A DNA stretch of 64,000 nucleotides from Treponema vincentii (GTDB taxonomy: Bacteria > Spirochaetota > Spirochaetia > Treponematales > Treponemataceae). The notes beneath the pieces were generated by a model. It saw nothing but the letters and a program-made list of their open reading frames with translations. It was not told the origin of the DNA and did not search any database. A program made the translations under genes and the position numbers. Every line of letters begins with the position of its first letter. Within the stretch, counting starts at the first letter, position 1. Below, piece by piece: positions 54,108 to 62,995 of this stretch. The stretch is from positions 1,302,001 through 1,366,000 of the forward strand of contig NZ_CP050497.1 of NCBI RefSeq assembly GCF_018336815.1. The letters run 5' to 3'.

Positions 54108-56109
54108 ATGGCGCAGTGGCTTGAGCTTGTCTTTAAACTTCCATTATATCAATCGTTCTTTTACCGGAATCCTGTTGCTGCGGATGGGCAACAATCGTTG
54201 GCCGGCAGACGTGCGGCGGTTCGATTCGGCTCGCGCAAGCTCGTCGGTTTTATCGTTGCGGAACATGAAACGCTGCCGAAAAGCTGTCCTTTTGCCGAAG
54301 CCGATATAAAGCCGATCGACCGCATCATCGATGCGGAACCGCTTTTTACCGATGAACAGGCGGCGCTCGCCCGTTGGATGTCCCGCTTTTATATCTGCGC
54401 CGAGGGGGTTGCGCTGTCTGCGATGCTGCCCTCCGGTAAACGAGAAGCGGGGGAGCTGAATACCGACGGGATTGAATTCGCCGGAACCGATTTTTCCGCT
54501 TCGGCACTCACGCTTTCGGATGAACAACGTTCCGCCGTAGAAGCGATTTCCGGCTGCACCGGCGGCGAGTTCTTCTATGTGTACGGCATCACCGGTTCCG
54601 GTAAAACCGAGGTCTTTTTGCAGGCCGCCTCGCGTGCGCTTGTTGCCGGAAAATCGGTTATCTACCTTGTGCCCGAAATCACGCTGAGCCATCAGGTTGC
54701 GGAAACCGTCAAAAAGCGTTTCGGCGACCGCTGTGCGGTGCTCCATTCGGGATTGACCGGCAGCAAGCGGCTTGCGGAATGGCGGCGTATTGCGCGGGGC
54801 GAGGCGCGAATTGTCGTCGGAGTGCGCAGCGCCATATTCGCCCCCGTCCGCGATTTGGGACTCATCATCATCGACGAGGAACACGACGGTTCGTATAAGT
54901 CAGGCTTTGCGCCCCGTTACCATGCACGGCAGGTTGCGATGTACCTCTGCAAAAAAACACGGCTGCCCGCTGGTGATGGGGTCGGCAACGCCGTCGGTAG
55001 AGGCTTGGCATTTGATGAAAACCGGCGCAATCCGTACTCTGCGGCTGAGCGAGCGGCTTTCCGGCGGGGCTCTGCCTCATATCCGCATCGAATCGCTGTT
55101 GCATACGGCCGGAGCCTTAAGCGCTGCGCTGATCGATGAAATGCGCCGCACCAAAACCCAAGGAAAACAGACCATTCTCTTTTTGAACCGCCGCGGGTTC
55201 TCTCATTTCTTTAAGTGTAAAAATTGCGGACACGAGCTTTTGTGTAAAAACTGTTCGGTGCCGCTCACCTTTCATAAAAGCGAGGGGTTGATGAAGTGCC
55301 ACTACTGCGGATGGACGGCAAAGCCGCCGAGCGCTTGCCCCGAATGCGGCTCCATCGAGGCGGGCTACACGAGCATCGGTACGGAATATATTGAAGAACA
55401 GGTGCGGAAAACCTTCCCCGATTGCACCGTTCAGCGTATCGATACCGATGTGCTGCAAAAAAACAAGCAGGCGGTTCACATCTTAAATAACTTTCGGGAC
55501 GGCGCCGTCGATATTTTGCTCGGCACGCAGATGATTGCCAAAGGGTTAAACTTTCCCGGCGTGCGGTTGGTCGGAATTGCACTTGCCGACACCGGTTTGC
55601 AGATGCCCGATTTTAGAGCTGCCGAGCGCACGTTTTCGCTCATCATGCAGGTAGCGGGTAGGGCAGGGCGATATGTTCCGGACGGGGAAGTTATCATTCA
55701 AACCTATAATCCCTATCACCCTGCAATTGTCTGTGCGCAGCACAATGATGTGGAAGGTTTTTATACACAGGAGCTAAAGCAGCGTCAGGCATTGGAATTT
55801 CCTCCCTTTGCCCGCCTTATCCGGCTGGTGTTCCGCAGCAAAGATCAACACAAAGCGGAAGAAGCCGCTTTCGGCGCGCGGGAGCTTTTACCGCAGCTGT
55901 TTCCGCCGGATGCTGCGGAAAGCATAGAAATACTCGGCCCGTCCGACTGTATGCTTTCGCTCGTAGCGGGCAATCACCGGATGCAGCTGCTGTTGCGCGC
56001 CGAAACGCTCGCACCGATGCAAAAAGCCGTGTACCGGTTTATCACCGAATACAAAGCGGCTGTTGGTGTGTATATCGAAACGGATGTCGATCCGGTCACT
56101 TTATTGTAA
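54108..56109 (+). pseudogene. priA: Primosomal helicase PriA, frameshifted at an A7 tract
   Basis: N-terminal part (54108-55139): VYGITGSGKTEVFLQAA (Walker A), LVPEITLSHQV, IIIDEEHDGSYKS (DEEH) and PRYHARQVAMYLCKK. C-terminal part (54772-56109 frame): CPLVMGSATPSVEAW, the zinc block CKNCGHELLCKNC...CHYCGW...CPECGS, and LLGTQMIAKGLNFPGV and QVAGRAGR. Seven As at 54951-54957 separate the two; six give KKHGCPLVMGSATPS and a 666-residue protein of normal length. PriA restarts stalled replication forks and is rarely lost, so a true null is unlikely. Confidence 0.92.
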
Positions 56110-56195
56110 GGTAGGCATCTCTAAAAACTTGGTTGGATTTGCTTCGCATCCTTCGGAATCAACAACCCCGACGAGATGCAGTTGAGGGGGATGAT

Positions 56196-57068
56196 ATGCA
56201 GCAGAATATAACGATGTTTAAAACACAGCCTTTTGTTTCCGAAAAGGTCTGGGGATATGAGCGGTGGATTGTCTCCGTTCATCCGGCGGGCAAGTCTCTT
56301 GTAGATGATGCGGCGGCGCAGATAGGCGGAACACTGCTTGACGCGATCGTCGGCGCTTCGTATCCGCTTTTGATTAAAATCATTCAGGCGAACGAAACGC
56401 TTTCGGTGCAGGTGCATCCCGACGATAACTATGCGCACCTCCATGAACACAGCGCCGGTAAAACAGAATGCTGGTATGTGCTCGATGCGGTTCCCGATGC
56501 AAAGATTATTTACGGATTGCAAAAGGATTACCGCCGCAGCGAGTTGGAAACGGCCATTCGGAATAATACGCTCGAGCGCTGTCTCCGATCCGTTCCCGTC
56601 TCGAAGGGGGACTTTATCTTTATCCCTGCCGGAACCGTTCACGCGATACAAGGCGGCTTGCGGCTTTTAGAGGTGCAGCAGTCAAGCGATATAACCTATC
56701 GGCTCTATGACTGGGGACGTCCCCGTGAGGTACATATACAAAAAGGACTTGATGTATTGCGGTATCTGCCTAAGTCTACACTGACGCCGGAACATCCGTT
56801 TAGCGGAAAAACGGTATGTCCGTATTTTCGGCTTGAAAAAAAAGATTTTCCCACTACGGAGACTATTTCGTTTTCGGCATTTGATACCCCTGCTGCAAAA
56901 ACGGGATGGTGCAGCCTCTTTATCATCTCCGGAAACGGTATGCTTGAAACTGCCGGAGTTCCCGCCTTGCAGGTAAAAACTGAGGACTGCATTGTGGTGC
57001 GGCGGGAAGCTGCTGTTTCCGTACTGCCTGATCGGGATTCGCTGCTTTCGGTTATGCTGATGGGGTAA
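56196..57068 (+). CDS. manA: Mannose-6-phosphate isomerase, class I
   Basis: 290 residues from the ATG at 56196, which has GAGGGGG 5 bases upstream. It interconverts mannose-6-P and fructose-6-P. Zinc-binding cupin motifs: VQVHPDDNYAHLHE with the His pair, KTECWYVLDA with Glu, and IPAGTVHAIQGGLRLLEVQQSSDITYRLYDWGR. It is the short bacterial form. The preceding gap holds a D-type CATCTCTAAAAAC hairpin half. Confidence 0.93.
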   Translation: MQQNITMFKTQPFVSEKVWGYERWIVSVHPAGKSLVDDAAAQIGGTLLDAIVGASYPLLIKIIQANETLSVQVHPDDNYAHLHEHSAGKTECWYVLDAVPDAKIIYGLQKDYRRSELETAIRNNTLERCLRSVPVSKGDFIFIPAGTVHAIQGGLRLLEVQQSSDITYRLYDWGRPREVHIQKGLDVLRYLPKSTLTPEHPFSGKTVCPYFRLEKKDFPTTETISFSAFDTPAAKTGWCSLFIISGNGMLETAGVPALQVKTEDCIVVRREAAVSVLPDRDSLLSVMLMG

Positions 57069-57150
57069 CCGCATTAAAAATATTTTCCGCGGGGTTACCT
57101 TCCTTCTGTCCGAAATTTTGCTTAAAATTTCGGACATTTTCCGATAAATG

Positions 57151-57377
57151 GGTAAATGCATCAGGTAGAACAGATAAAAACCGCGGAAAAATTGAGACTG
57201 TGAGACCATTTGAACCATCTTCAACGGTTGTACGTCCATGTACAACCGTTGAAGGCGAGTTTTGTGCGTGCACAAAACATCACTACTGTATGGAACCACT
57301 GCCATCCTTGGCAGTTCTGGTTGAATAGTATCAATTTTTCTGCGGGGTTACTAAGAAAACGGCCTGATGCATTTACC
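57151..57377. repeat. Family A element with a B cassette at its tip
   Basis: Perfect 15-bp outer arms GGTAAATGCATCAGG (57151-57165) and CCTGATGCATTTACC (57363-57377), inner arms CCGCGGAAAAATTGA / TCAATTTTTCTGCGG with a mismatch. In plain copies the centre is a TTGAACC/GGTTCAA hairpin; here that centre is interrupted by B copy 8. It fills most of the 434-base gap 57069-57502. Confidence 0.92.
57219..57315 (+). repeat. B cassette copy 8, at the tip of an A element
   Basis: Hairpin 1: perfect 15-bp arms CTTCAACGGTTGTAC / GTACAACCGTTGAAG around GTCCAT (57219-57254). Hairpin 2: GTTTTGTGC-GT-GCACAAAAC (57259-57278). Linker ATGGAACC. Hairpin 3: ACTGCCA-TCCT-TGGCAGT (57298-57315). Confidence 0.95.
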
Positions 57378-57391
57378 TCGATAAAACAATG

Positions 57392-57420
57392 TTGACAGAA
57401 TGAATATCAAAGCTGATAAT
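57392..57420 (+). promoter_or_regulatory. Promoter of the EEP-family gene
   Basis: TTGACA (57392-57397), 17 bases, GATAAT (57415-57420): consensus -35 and one mismatch in -10. Confidence 0.85.
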
Positions 57421-57502
57421 TATTGTTAAGAAAAAAAATAGGAGTTCACCGGTTAATCGATGTCGCGAAAGAACCGGCAGCTTTATGTAAAGGATGGTCT
57501 GA

Positions 57503-58606
57503 ATGAAAACGTTTTTGGTACGAATTATTTTTTTTGTGTTAAAAGTAATCGGCGTGATTGCAGCGGCTGCCGCTATAGCGTTCGGGATTCTGCTACTGTT
57601 TATTACGATAACGGAATATCGCCCCCAAGCTCAAGAGCCTGCTGAAATCATCGGAGAAACTGCTCTTACGGAAGAAACCGTTGCGCTTGCAAAGCCGATC
57701 GATATTATCAGTTGGAATATCGGCTATTGCGGTCTTGGCGCAAAGCATGATTTTTTTATGGACGGCGGTACTATGGTGCGCCCTTCGGATAAGAAAGAGG
57801 TCGAAGAAAACCTTGCAGGAGTTATCGAGACACTGAAACGGTATCCTTCCGATTTTTACTTTATTCAAGAAATGGATAAGTCCTCAAAGCGTTCCTATTA
57901 CATCGACCAAACGGCGGCGCTTACCGAGGCGCTTGGTACGGCGCTTACCTATACTTATAATTTTAAGGCGTCGTATGTACCGTATCCGATTCCCCCAATC
58001 GGAAAAGTGGCGAGCGGAGTCGGCCTTTTTACGCGATACCCCTTTACGGAGACCTATCGTTTTGCGTTGCCGGTACCGTTTAAGTGGCCGGTCAGTACGG
58101 TTAATTTAAAACGCTGTATGCTGATAACCCGTTTTCCCCTCGAATCGGGCAGAGAGTTGGTAACGGCCGTGCTACATTTGGAAGCTTATGATGAAGGGGA
58201 AGGAAAGATTGCGCAGACAAAGGCGGTCGCCGATTTTATTCGCGCTGAATATGAAGCGGGCAATTATGTGATAGCGGGCGGAGATTTTAATCAAACCTTT
58301 CCGGGAACACGGTCGTTGTATCCCCTCTATGATGAATTTTGGGCGCCCGGTATAATGGATGCAGGCTTACTCCCTGAAGGTTGGCACTTTGCCGTCGATG
58401 ACAGAGTTCCCTCGTGTCGCCTGAACAAAGCGCCGTATACGGCTGCGCTTACCGACGAAAATATTCGCAAAAAGTGGCCGTACTACGTTATTGACGGCTT
58501 TATTTTGTCTCCGAATATTTCTCTTTTATCGGTGGAGACACTCGATGAATCTTTCCGGTATACAGACCATAATCCGGTAAAACTGCGTGTTACGTTGAAT
58601 CCCTAA
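57503..58606 (+). CDS. Endonuclease/exonuclease/phosphatase (EEP) family protein, membrane-anchored
   Basis: 367 residues. An N-terminal hydrophobic helix (IIFFVLKVIGVIAAAAAIAFGILLLFITI) anchors the protein. The EEP catalytic set follows: IISWNIGYCG, FYFIQEMDKSS (Glu), HLEAYDEGEGKIAQ, GDFNQTFPG (Asp/Asn), and SFRYTDHNPVKLRV (Asp/His). The family covers nucleases, sphingomyelinases and phosphoinositide phosphatases; the substrate is unclear. A phospholipase-like surface role is possible (inference). Confidence 0.88.
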   Translation: MKTFLVRIIFFVLKVIGVIAAAAAIAFGILLLFITITEYRPQAQEPAEIIGETALTEETVALAKPIDIISWNIGYCGLGAKHDFFMDGGTMVRPSDKKEVEENLAGVIETLKRYPSDFYFIQEMDKSSKRSYYIDQTAALTEALGTALTYTYNFKASYVPYPIPPIGKVASGVGLFTRYPFTETYRFALPVPFKWPVSTVNLKRCMLITRFPLESGRELVTAVLHLEAYDEGEGKIAQTKAVADFIRAEYEAGNYVIAGGDFNQTFPGTRSLYPLYDEFWAPGIMDAGLLPEGWHFAVDDRVPSCRLNKAPYTAALTDENIRKKWPYYVIDGFILSPNISLLSVETLDESFRYTDHNPVKLRVTLNP

Positions 58607-58677
58607 AGATGCAGGAGAACGCGTATACTATAAATAAATGATGCTGCCTCTAATCTTTCCGGAAGAAGATATTCCTT

Positions 58678-58706
58678 TTGCAAAATTGTCCATTGTTGGG
58701 TATACT
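58678..58706 (+). promoter_or_regulatory. Promoter of the VOC-family gene
   Basis: TTGCAA (58678-58683), 17-base spacer, TATACT (58701-58706), about 50 bases before the ATG. Confidence 0.7.
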
Positions 58707-58754
58707 GTAAGTATCGCAGATACCGGAATACGGATATTTGCCAAGGAGTAAAAG

Positions 58755-59120
58755 ATGCAGATGAACAGTGTGGTTATTAGAACCGACAACATGGAAAAAT
58801 CATTGCAGTTTTATGAAAAGGTTCTCGGACTTACCTTTGAGTCTATGATGTCTGCTGCCCCGGGGAAGCAGATTGCCTTTTTGTACGATCCTAAGTCGAA
58901 TGGCCGGTTGGAACTGATCCATAATGATCGTTCAAAGGTGAAAAAGGAAAACTCTATTTCGTTGACTTTCAGTGTAAATCAGATTGGAGAGACGGAAAAA
59001 TATCTCCGCTCTAAAAATGTCCGTATTATTATGCAGCCGCGAACGGTAAAAGATGGTAAAAAGATATTAACAGCGGTCGATCCCAATGGAATAGAAATAG
59101 ATTTTATTGAAGCTAAATAA
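58755..59120 (+). CDS. VOC (glyoxalase/bleomycin resistance) family protein
   Basis: 121 residues, one vicinal-oxygen-chelate domain: MNSVVIRTDNMEKSLQFYEKVLGLTFES, RLELIHND with a metal-ligand Glu and His, and AVDPNGIEIDFIE with the second Glu. AAGGAG lies 7 bases before the ATG. Members isomerise, cleave or bind small molecules; which is not visible here. Confidence 0.88.
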   Translation: MQMNSVVIRTDNMEKSLQFYEKVLGLTFESMMSAAPGKQIAFLYDPKSNGRLELIHNDRSKVKKENSISLTFSVNQIGETEKYLRSKNVRIIMQPRTVKDGKKILTAVDPNGIEIDFIEAK

Positions 59121-59127
59121 ACAGAAC

Positions 59128-59162
59128 AGCATCTCTAACAAGAACCTCTTTTTAGAGATGCT
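59128..59162. repeat. D-type hairpin downstream of the VOC gene
   Basis: Perfect 11-bp stem AGCATCTCTAA / TTAGAGATGCT (59128-59138 with 59152-59162). D-type stems also occur at 24152, 24261 and 30827. No T run follows, so it is not an ordinary terminator. Confidence 0.8.
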
Positions 59163-59323
59163 CAGATATAAAATGTATTAGAAAAAATGCAACCACTGAC
59201 AAGTAAAGGCATGAAGGAAGATGTCCTATGAGCGCGATACAATAGCTTTTCGATTGCTCTCCCCTATACCCAATTTTGTGCTATACCCTTATTTTATTGT
59301 TGATATGCTTTGTCTGCACCTAC

Positions 59324-59352
59324 TTGTAAAATCGTCCTAAAACCCGTATAGT
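59324..59352 (+). promoter_or_regulatory. Possible promoter of rubredoxin
   Basis: TTGTAA (59324-59329), 17-base spacer, TATAGT (59347-59352), about 45 bases before the start. An alternative TTGACC lies at 59354. Confidence 0.55.
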
Positions 59353-59394
59353 GTTGACCTGCAAGTATTCTGTAAGGAATAGATGGAGTAGAGT

Positions 59395-59553
59395 ATGGAT
59401 AAATATGTATGCGATTTATGTGGTTATGAGTATGATCCTGAAACCGGCGATCCTGAAGGTAATATTAAGCCGGGTACTCGATTTGAAGATTTGCCCAAAA
59501 CGTGGGTATGTCCCCTCTGCGGCGTTTCGAAGGAAGGATTTAAAAAGGTTTAA
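59395..59553 (+). CDS. Rubredoxin
   Basis: 52 residues: [24 protein letters not shown]...[21 protein letters not shown]. The four iron-binding cysteines are C6, C9, C39 and C42 in CxxCG and CPLCG motifs, the standard rubredoxin fold. It carries one electron, often to reductases that detoxify superoxide or oxygen in anaerobes. GGAG lies upstream of the ATG. A 14-base gap separates it from the next gene. Confidence 0.96.
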   Translation: MDKYVCDLCGYEYDPETGDPEGNIKPGTRFEDLPKTWVCPLCGVSKEGFKKV

Positions 59554-59567
59554 GTGGAGAGTGTAAA

Positions 59568-59852
59568 ATGACAAAAAATGATTTTATCAGTGCAATCGGA
59601 TATGACGGTGCCGCTGCGGTAGTCGATAAAGAACGGCGTGCTAAAAATGGCGGAAAGAGCTTGACGGAATTGCTTGAGGCAGGCGCTTTCCGCAGCGCAG
59701 CTGCCTTTGCAGTCTACGATGATTCTCAAGAAGAACTGCAAACCGTTACGGATTATTACAATAACTTAGCCCATGCGGATTATACCACGGACAATATTTT
59801 GCGGGTATTCGGTATTACCAAAACCAACAGCAAAAAAGTAATCCTTCTATAA
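59568..59852 (+). CDS. Hypothetical protein downstream of rubredoxin
   Basis: 94 residues: MTKNDFISAIGYDGAAAVVDKERRAKNGGKSLTELLEAGAFRSAAAFAVYDDS..., then YYNNLAHADYTTDNILRVFGITK. Probably a small helical cytoplasmic protein. GGAGAG lies before the ATG. The closeness to rubredoxin suggests co-transcription; I recognise no family. Confidence 0.75.
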   Translation: MTKNDFISAIGYDGAAAVVDKERRAKNGGKSLTELLEAGAFRSAAAFAVYDDSQEELQTVTDYYNNLAHADYTTDNILRVFGITKTNSKKVILL

Positions 59853-59923
59853 TGAATAAATAAATGCTATTGCATTAAATCTAAGGAAAATTTCTAAAAT
59901 GTTTTACTCAAAGGAGTTGTATA

Positions 59924-62494
59924 ATGCCGTATCCTTTTGGCGATATTGAAAAAAAATGGCAAAAATATTGGAAAGATCATAAGACGTTTAAGGTAACCGA
60001 GGACGAAAATTATCCGCCGGAAAAACGGGCGTATGTATTGGATATGTTTCCGTATCCGTCGGGAGCAGGTTTGCACGTCGGGCATCCGGAAGGGTATACG
60101 GCAACCGATATTTATTGTCGGTATCTCCGTATGAACGGATATGCGGTACTGCACCCGATGGGATTTGATTCCTTCGGCTTGCCCGCGGAAAATTACGCCA
60201 TTAAGACCGGTACTCACCCGCGTATTACGACAAAAGAAAATATCGATACCTTCCGGAGGCAAATACAGGCGTTCGGTTTTTCTTACGACTGGGATCGCGA
60301 GCTTGCAACTTCCGATGTGGACTACTACCGTTGGACACAGTGGATATTTTTACAGCTGTATAAAAAAGGTTTGGCCTACGAAACGGAAGCGCCGATTAAC
60401 TGGTGTCCGAGCTGTTTAACCGGCCTTGCGAATGAGGAAGTAAAAGAAAGCTGCTGCGAGCGGTGCGGCACACAGGTTGTCCGCAAGAATGTCCGGCAGT
60501 GGATGCTCAAGATCACCGCGTATGCTGAGCGGCTCCTTGAAGACTTGGAAGAGCTGGATTGGCCTCAGTCCGTTAAGATGATGCAGCGGAATTGGATCGG
60601 CAAAAGCACCGGAGCAGAAATAGACTTTCACCTTGCCGCTCCGTATGAAAACGAAAAGATTACCGTGTATACTACTCGGCCGGATACTATTTTCGGGGCG
60701 ACCTACCTCGTGCTTGCTCCGGAACACCCGCTCGTCATGCACATTGTCAGCGGGGAGCAAAAAGACGCCGTGCAGCAGTATATTGACGAGACGGCAAAGA
60801 AAACCGATCTTGAACGGACTGAACTTGCAAAAAAGAAAACGGGCGTCTTTACCGGCGCATACGCGGTAAACCCGCTGACAAAAGAACCTATTCCGATTTG
60901 GATTTCCGATTATATTTTGGTTTCTTACGGAACCGGCGCCATTATGGCGGTTCCGGCGCATGATGAGCGCGACTGGGAGTTTGCTCAAGTTTTCTCACTG
61001 CCGGTTATTCAAACGGTTGCCTCAGAGGCTGAATGGAAGGAAAAGGGAGCGGCGGGCGATTACCGTGCAGTACCGCAAGCATGTACCGCAGCCGACGGTT
61101 ATGCGGTAAATTCAGGAGAATTTACCGGACTGCCGACACGGGAAGCAATAGAGCGTGTTACCGACTATGCTGCCGCCAACGGCTTCGGCAAAAAGGCCGT
61201 CAATTATAAGCTCCGCGACTGGGTATTCAGCAGACAGCGGTACTGGGGAGAGCCTATCCCGTTGGTGCATTGCCCGAAATGCGGCGTGGTTCCGCTGGAC
61301 GAAAAGGATTTACCGCTTGCCTTGCCTGAAACGGATAGCTACACCCCTTCCGACACGGGAGAAAGTCCGCTTGCCAAGATACCCGAATGGGTGAATACCG
61401 TGTGTCCGCACTGCGGAGCCCCCGCCCGCCGCGAAACAAACACCATGCCTCAATGGGCGGGTTCCTGCTGGTACTATCTCCGTTACCTCGATCCGCATAA
61501 TGCACACCGTTTTTGTGCCAAGGACAAAGAAGCGTATTGGATGCCTGTTAATCTCTACGTCGGCGGCGCGGAACATGCGGTACTCCATCTCCTCTATGCC
61601 CGCTTTTGGCACAAGGTACTGTACGATTTAGGCGTGGTGCATACCAAGGAACCGTTCATGCGGTTGGTGAATCAGGGGATGATTACCTCCTTTGCGTATC
61701 AGCGTTCAAACGGATCGCTCGTGCCGGTTGATGAGGTTGTGCAGACCGGCGATGATGCTTTTGAAGAAAAGAGCACCGGCGAAAAGTTGAAGCGGGTTAT
61801 CGCAAAGATGTCGAAAAGCCTAAAAAATGTCATCAATCCTGATGAGATGATCGCTCAATACGGCGCCGATTCGTGCCGTATGTATGAGATGTTCATGGGG
61901 CCGCTCGATATGTCCAAGCCGTGGAACACGCAAGGGCTGATCGGTATTTTCCGCTTCTTGGAGAAAATCTGGGCTATTTCCGAAAAAGAGCTGATTTCTT
62001 CTCCGGTGAACGACATGAGTACGCCGGAACATGCGGAAATTACCAAGATTCTCAATAAGACTATTAAAAAGATAACCGAAGATACTGCATCGCTCAACTT
62101 CAATACGGCAATCAGCCAGATGATGATTTTTGTCAATACACTTGGAAAATATCAAACTGTACCCCGCTTTGCATGGGAGGCATTTGTCAAGCTGCTTGCG
62201 CCCTACGCACCGCACCTTGCCGAAGAGCTGTGGGAGAAGTTAGGCCATACGGAAACAATTGCATATACGCAGTGGCCGATGTTTGTCGAAAAGTTTTGCA
62301 TCGATTCCGAATGTACGATTGTCGTGCAGATTAACGGAAAGGTACGCGATAAATTTCAAGCCGCCGTCGATTTGCCTAAGGAAGAGCTTGAAGCACTCGC
62401 TCTAAAAACAGATGGTGCGCAGCGCTTCCTCAGCGATAAACAGCCTAAAAAGGTTATCGTGGTTCAGAATAAGCTTGTAAATATCGTCGTCTAA
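59924..62494 (+). CDS. leuS: Leucyl-tRNA synthetase
   Basis: 856 residues; charges tRNA-Leu. HIGH region [23 protein letters not shown], then the CP1 editing domain ([39 protein letters not shown]), the zinc or Cys-rich segment [13 protein letters not shown], and the KMSKS loop [14 protein letters not shown]. The anticodon-binding and C-terminal domains end in [11 protein letters not shown]. Standard bacterial length. AAGGAG precedes the ATG. Confidence 0.97.
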   Translation: MPYPFGDIEKKWQKYWKDHKTFKVTEDENYPPEKRAYVLDMFPYPSGAGLHVGHPEGYTATDIYCRYLRMNGYAVLHPMGFDSFGLPAENYAIKTGTHPRITTKENIDTFRRQIQAFGFSYDWDRELATSDVDYYRWTQWIFLQLYKKGLAYETEAPINWCPSCLTGLANEEVKESCCERCGTQVVRKNVRQWMLKITAYAERLLEDLEELDWPQSVKMMQRNWIGKSTGAEIDFHLAAPYENEKITVYTTRPDTIFGATYLVLAPEHPLVMHIVSGEQKDAVQQYIDETAKKTDLERTELAKKKTGVFTGAYAVNPLTKEPIPIWISDYILVSYGTGAIMAVPAHDERDWEFAQVFSLPVIQTVASEAEWKEKGAAGDYRAVPQACTAADGYAVNSGEFTGLPTREAIERVTDYAAANGFGKKAVNYKLRDWVFSRQRYWGEPIPLVHCPKCGVVPLDEKDLPLALPETDSYTPSDTGESPLAKIPEWVNTVCPHCGAPARRETNTMPQWAGSCWYYLRYLDPHNAHRFCAKDKEAYWMPVNLYVGGAEHAVLHLLYARFWHKVLYDLGVVHTKEPFMRLVNQGMITSFAYQRSNGSLVPVDEVVQTGDDAFEEKSTGEKLKRVIAKMSKSLKNVINPDEMIAQYGADSCRMYEMFMGPLDMSKPWNTQGLIGIFRFLEKIWAISEKELISSPVNDMSTPEHAEITKILNKTIKKITEDTASLNFNTAISQMMIFVNTLGKYQTVPRFAWEAFVKLLAPYAPHLAEELWEKLGHTETIAYTQWPMFVEKFCIDSECTIVVQINGKVRDKFQAAVDLPKEELEALALKTDGAQRFLSDKQPKKVIVVQNKLVNIVV

Positions 62495-62497
62495 TAA

Positions 62498-62711
62498 CCT
62501 TTTGAAATATACGGAGCATCTACTTCGTTGCTGCGCAAAAATAAATGCTCAACGTATCAGAACCGCCACGGATGGCGGGGGAGTAAATCAGTAACGCGTT
62601 TAGACGTAAGGCTAAACTCGTAGCCACAGAATGTACAGGACGTACATTCTGTGGCGTGTCTCCGCTTTATTTTTGCTCGCGCCTCGTATCTGCGCCGTCT
62701 ATTTCAAAAGG
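62498..62711. repeat. Family C element, copy 4, with a B cassette at its apex
   Basis: Outer CCTTTTGAAATATACGG with CCGTCTATTTCAAAAGG (62498-62514 with 62695-62711), middle stem GCAAAAATAAA / TTTATTTTTGC (62534-62544 with 62666-62676). The apical hairpin found in other copies is replaced by an inverted B cassette. It starts 3 bases after the leuS stop and opens an 826-base gene-free region (62495-63320). Confidence 0.93.
62563..62654 (-). repeat. B cassette copy 9, inside a C element
   Basis: Hairpin 3 CCGCCA-CGGA-TGGCGG (62563-62578), hairpin 2 near 62594-62619, hairpin 1 with perfect 13-bp arms CCACAGAATGTAC / GTACATTCTGTGG (62624-62654). The junction CAACGTATCAG just before it is also found at 62890 and, in the reverse complement, near 41490. 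Confidence 0.93.
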
Positions 62712-62735
62712 CTTACGGCAAATGGTGTTTCAGAA

Positions 62736-62830
62736 CCGACATGGACGTCGGTGGTTTTATACAGTAGCGAGATTTGGGCTATGCACAAATCTCGTCGTTA
62801 AAAAGCGTACAGGGACGTACGCTTTTTAAC
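62736..62830 (-). repeat. B cassette copy 10
   Basis: Hairpin 3 CCGAC-ATGGAC-GTCGG (62736-62751), hairpin 2 CGAGATTTG ... CAAATCTCG, hairpin 1 with perfect 14-bp arms GTTAAAAAGCGTAC / GTACGCTTTTTAAC (62797-62830). A C-type end CTATTTCAAAAGGCTAACGG follows. Confidence 0.92.
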
Positions 62831-62901
62831 AGTCTATTTCAAAAGGCTAACGGAAGGGGTGTATACCGCGTGCGGCTTCTGAAAATGCTCAACGTATCAG
62901 A

Positions 62902-62991
62902 ACGCCCAAGGACGGGCGTAGTTCCAAGCAGAAGCAAGTTTGCTCCTGCAAACTTGTAGCCTAAAAATGAACAAGGATGTTCATTTTTGGG
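62902..62991 (-). repeat. B cassette copy 11
   Basis: Hairpin 3 ACGCCC-AAGGAC-GGGCGT (62902-62919, reverse complement of that in copy 5), hairpin 2 CAAGTTTGC-TCCT-GCAAACTTG (about 62935-62956), hairpin 1 with 14-bp arms (one mismatch) around AGGA (to about 62991). Confidence 0.9.
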
Positions 62992-62995
62992 TGAG

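Noticed and set aside
59128-59162. Rho-independent terminator after the VOC gene
   Set aside because: The stem is good but no T run follows; it matches the D hairpin family instead.
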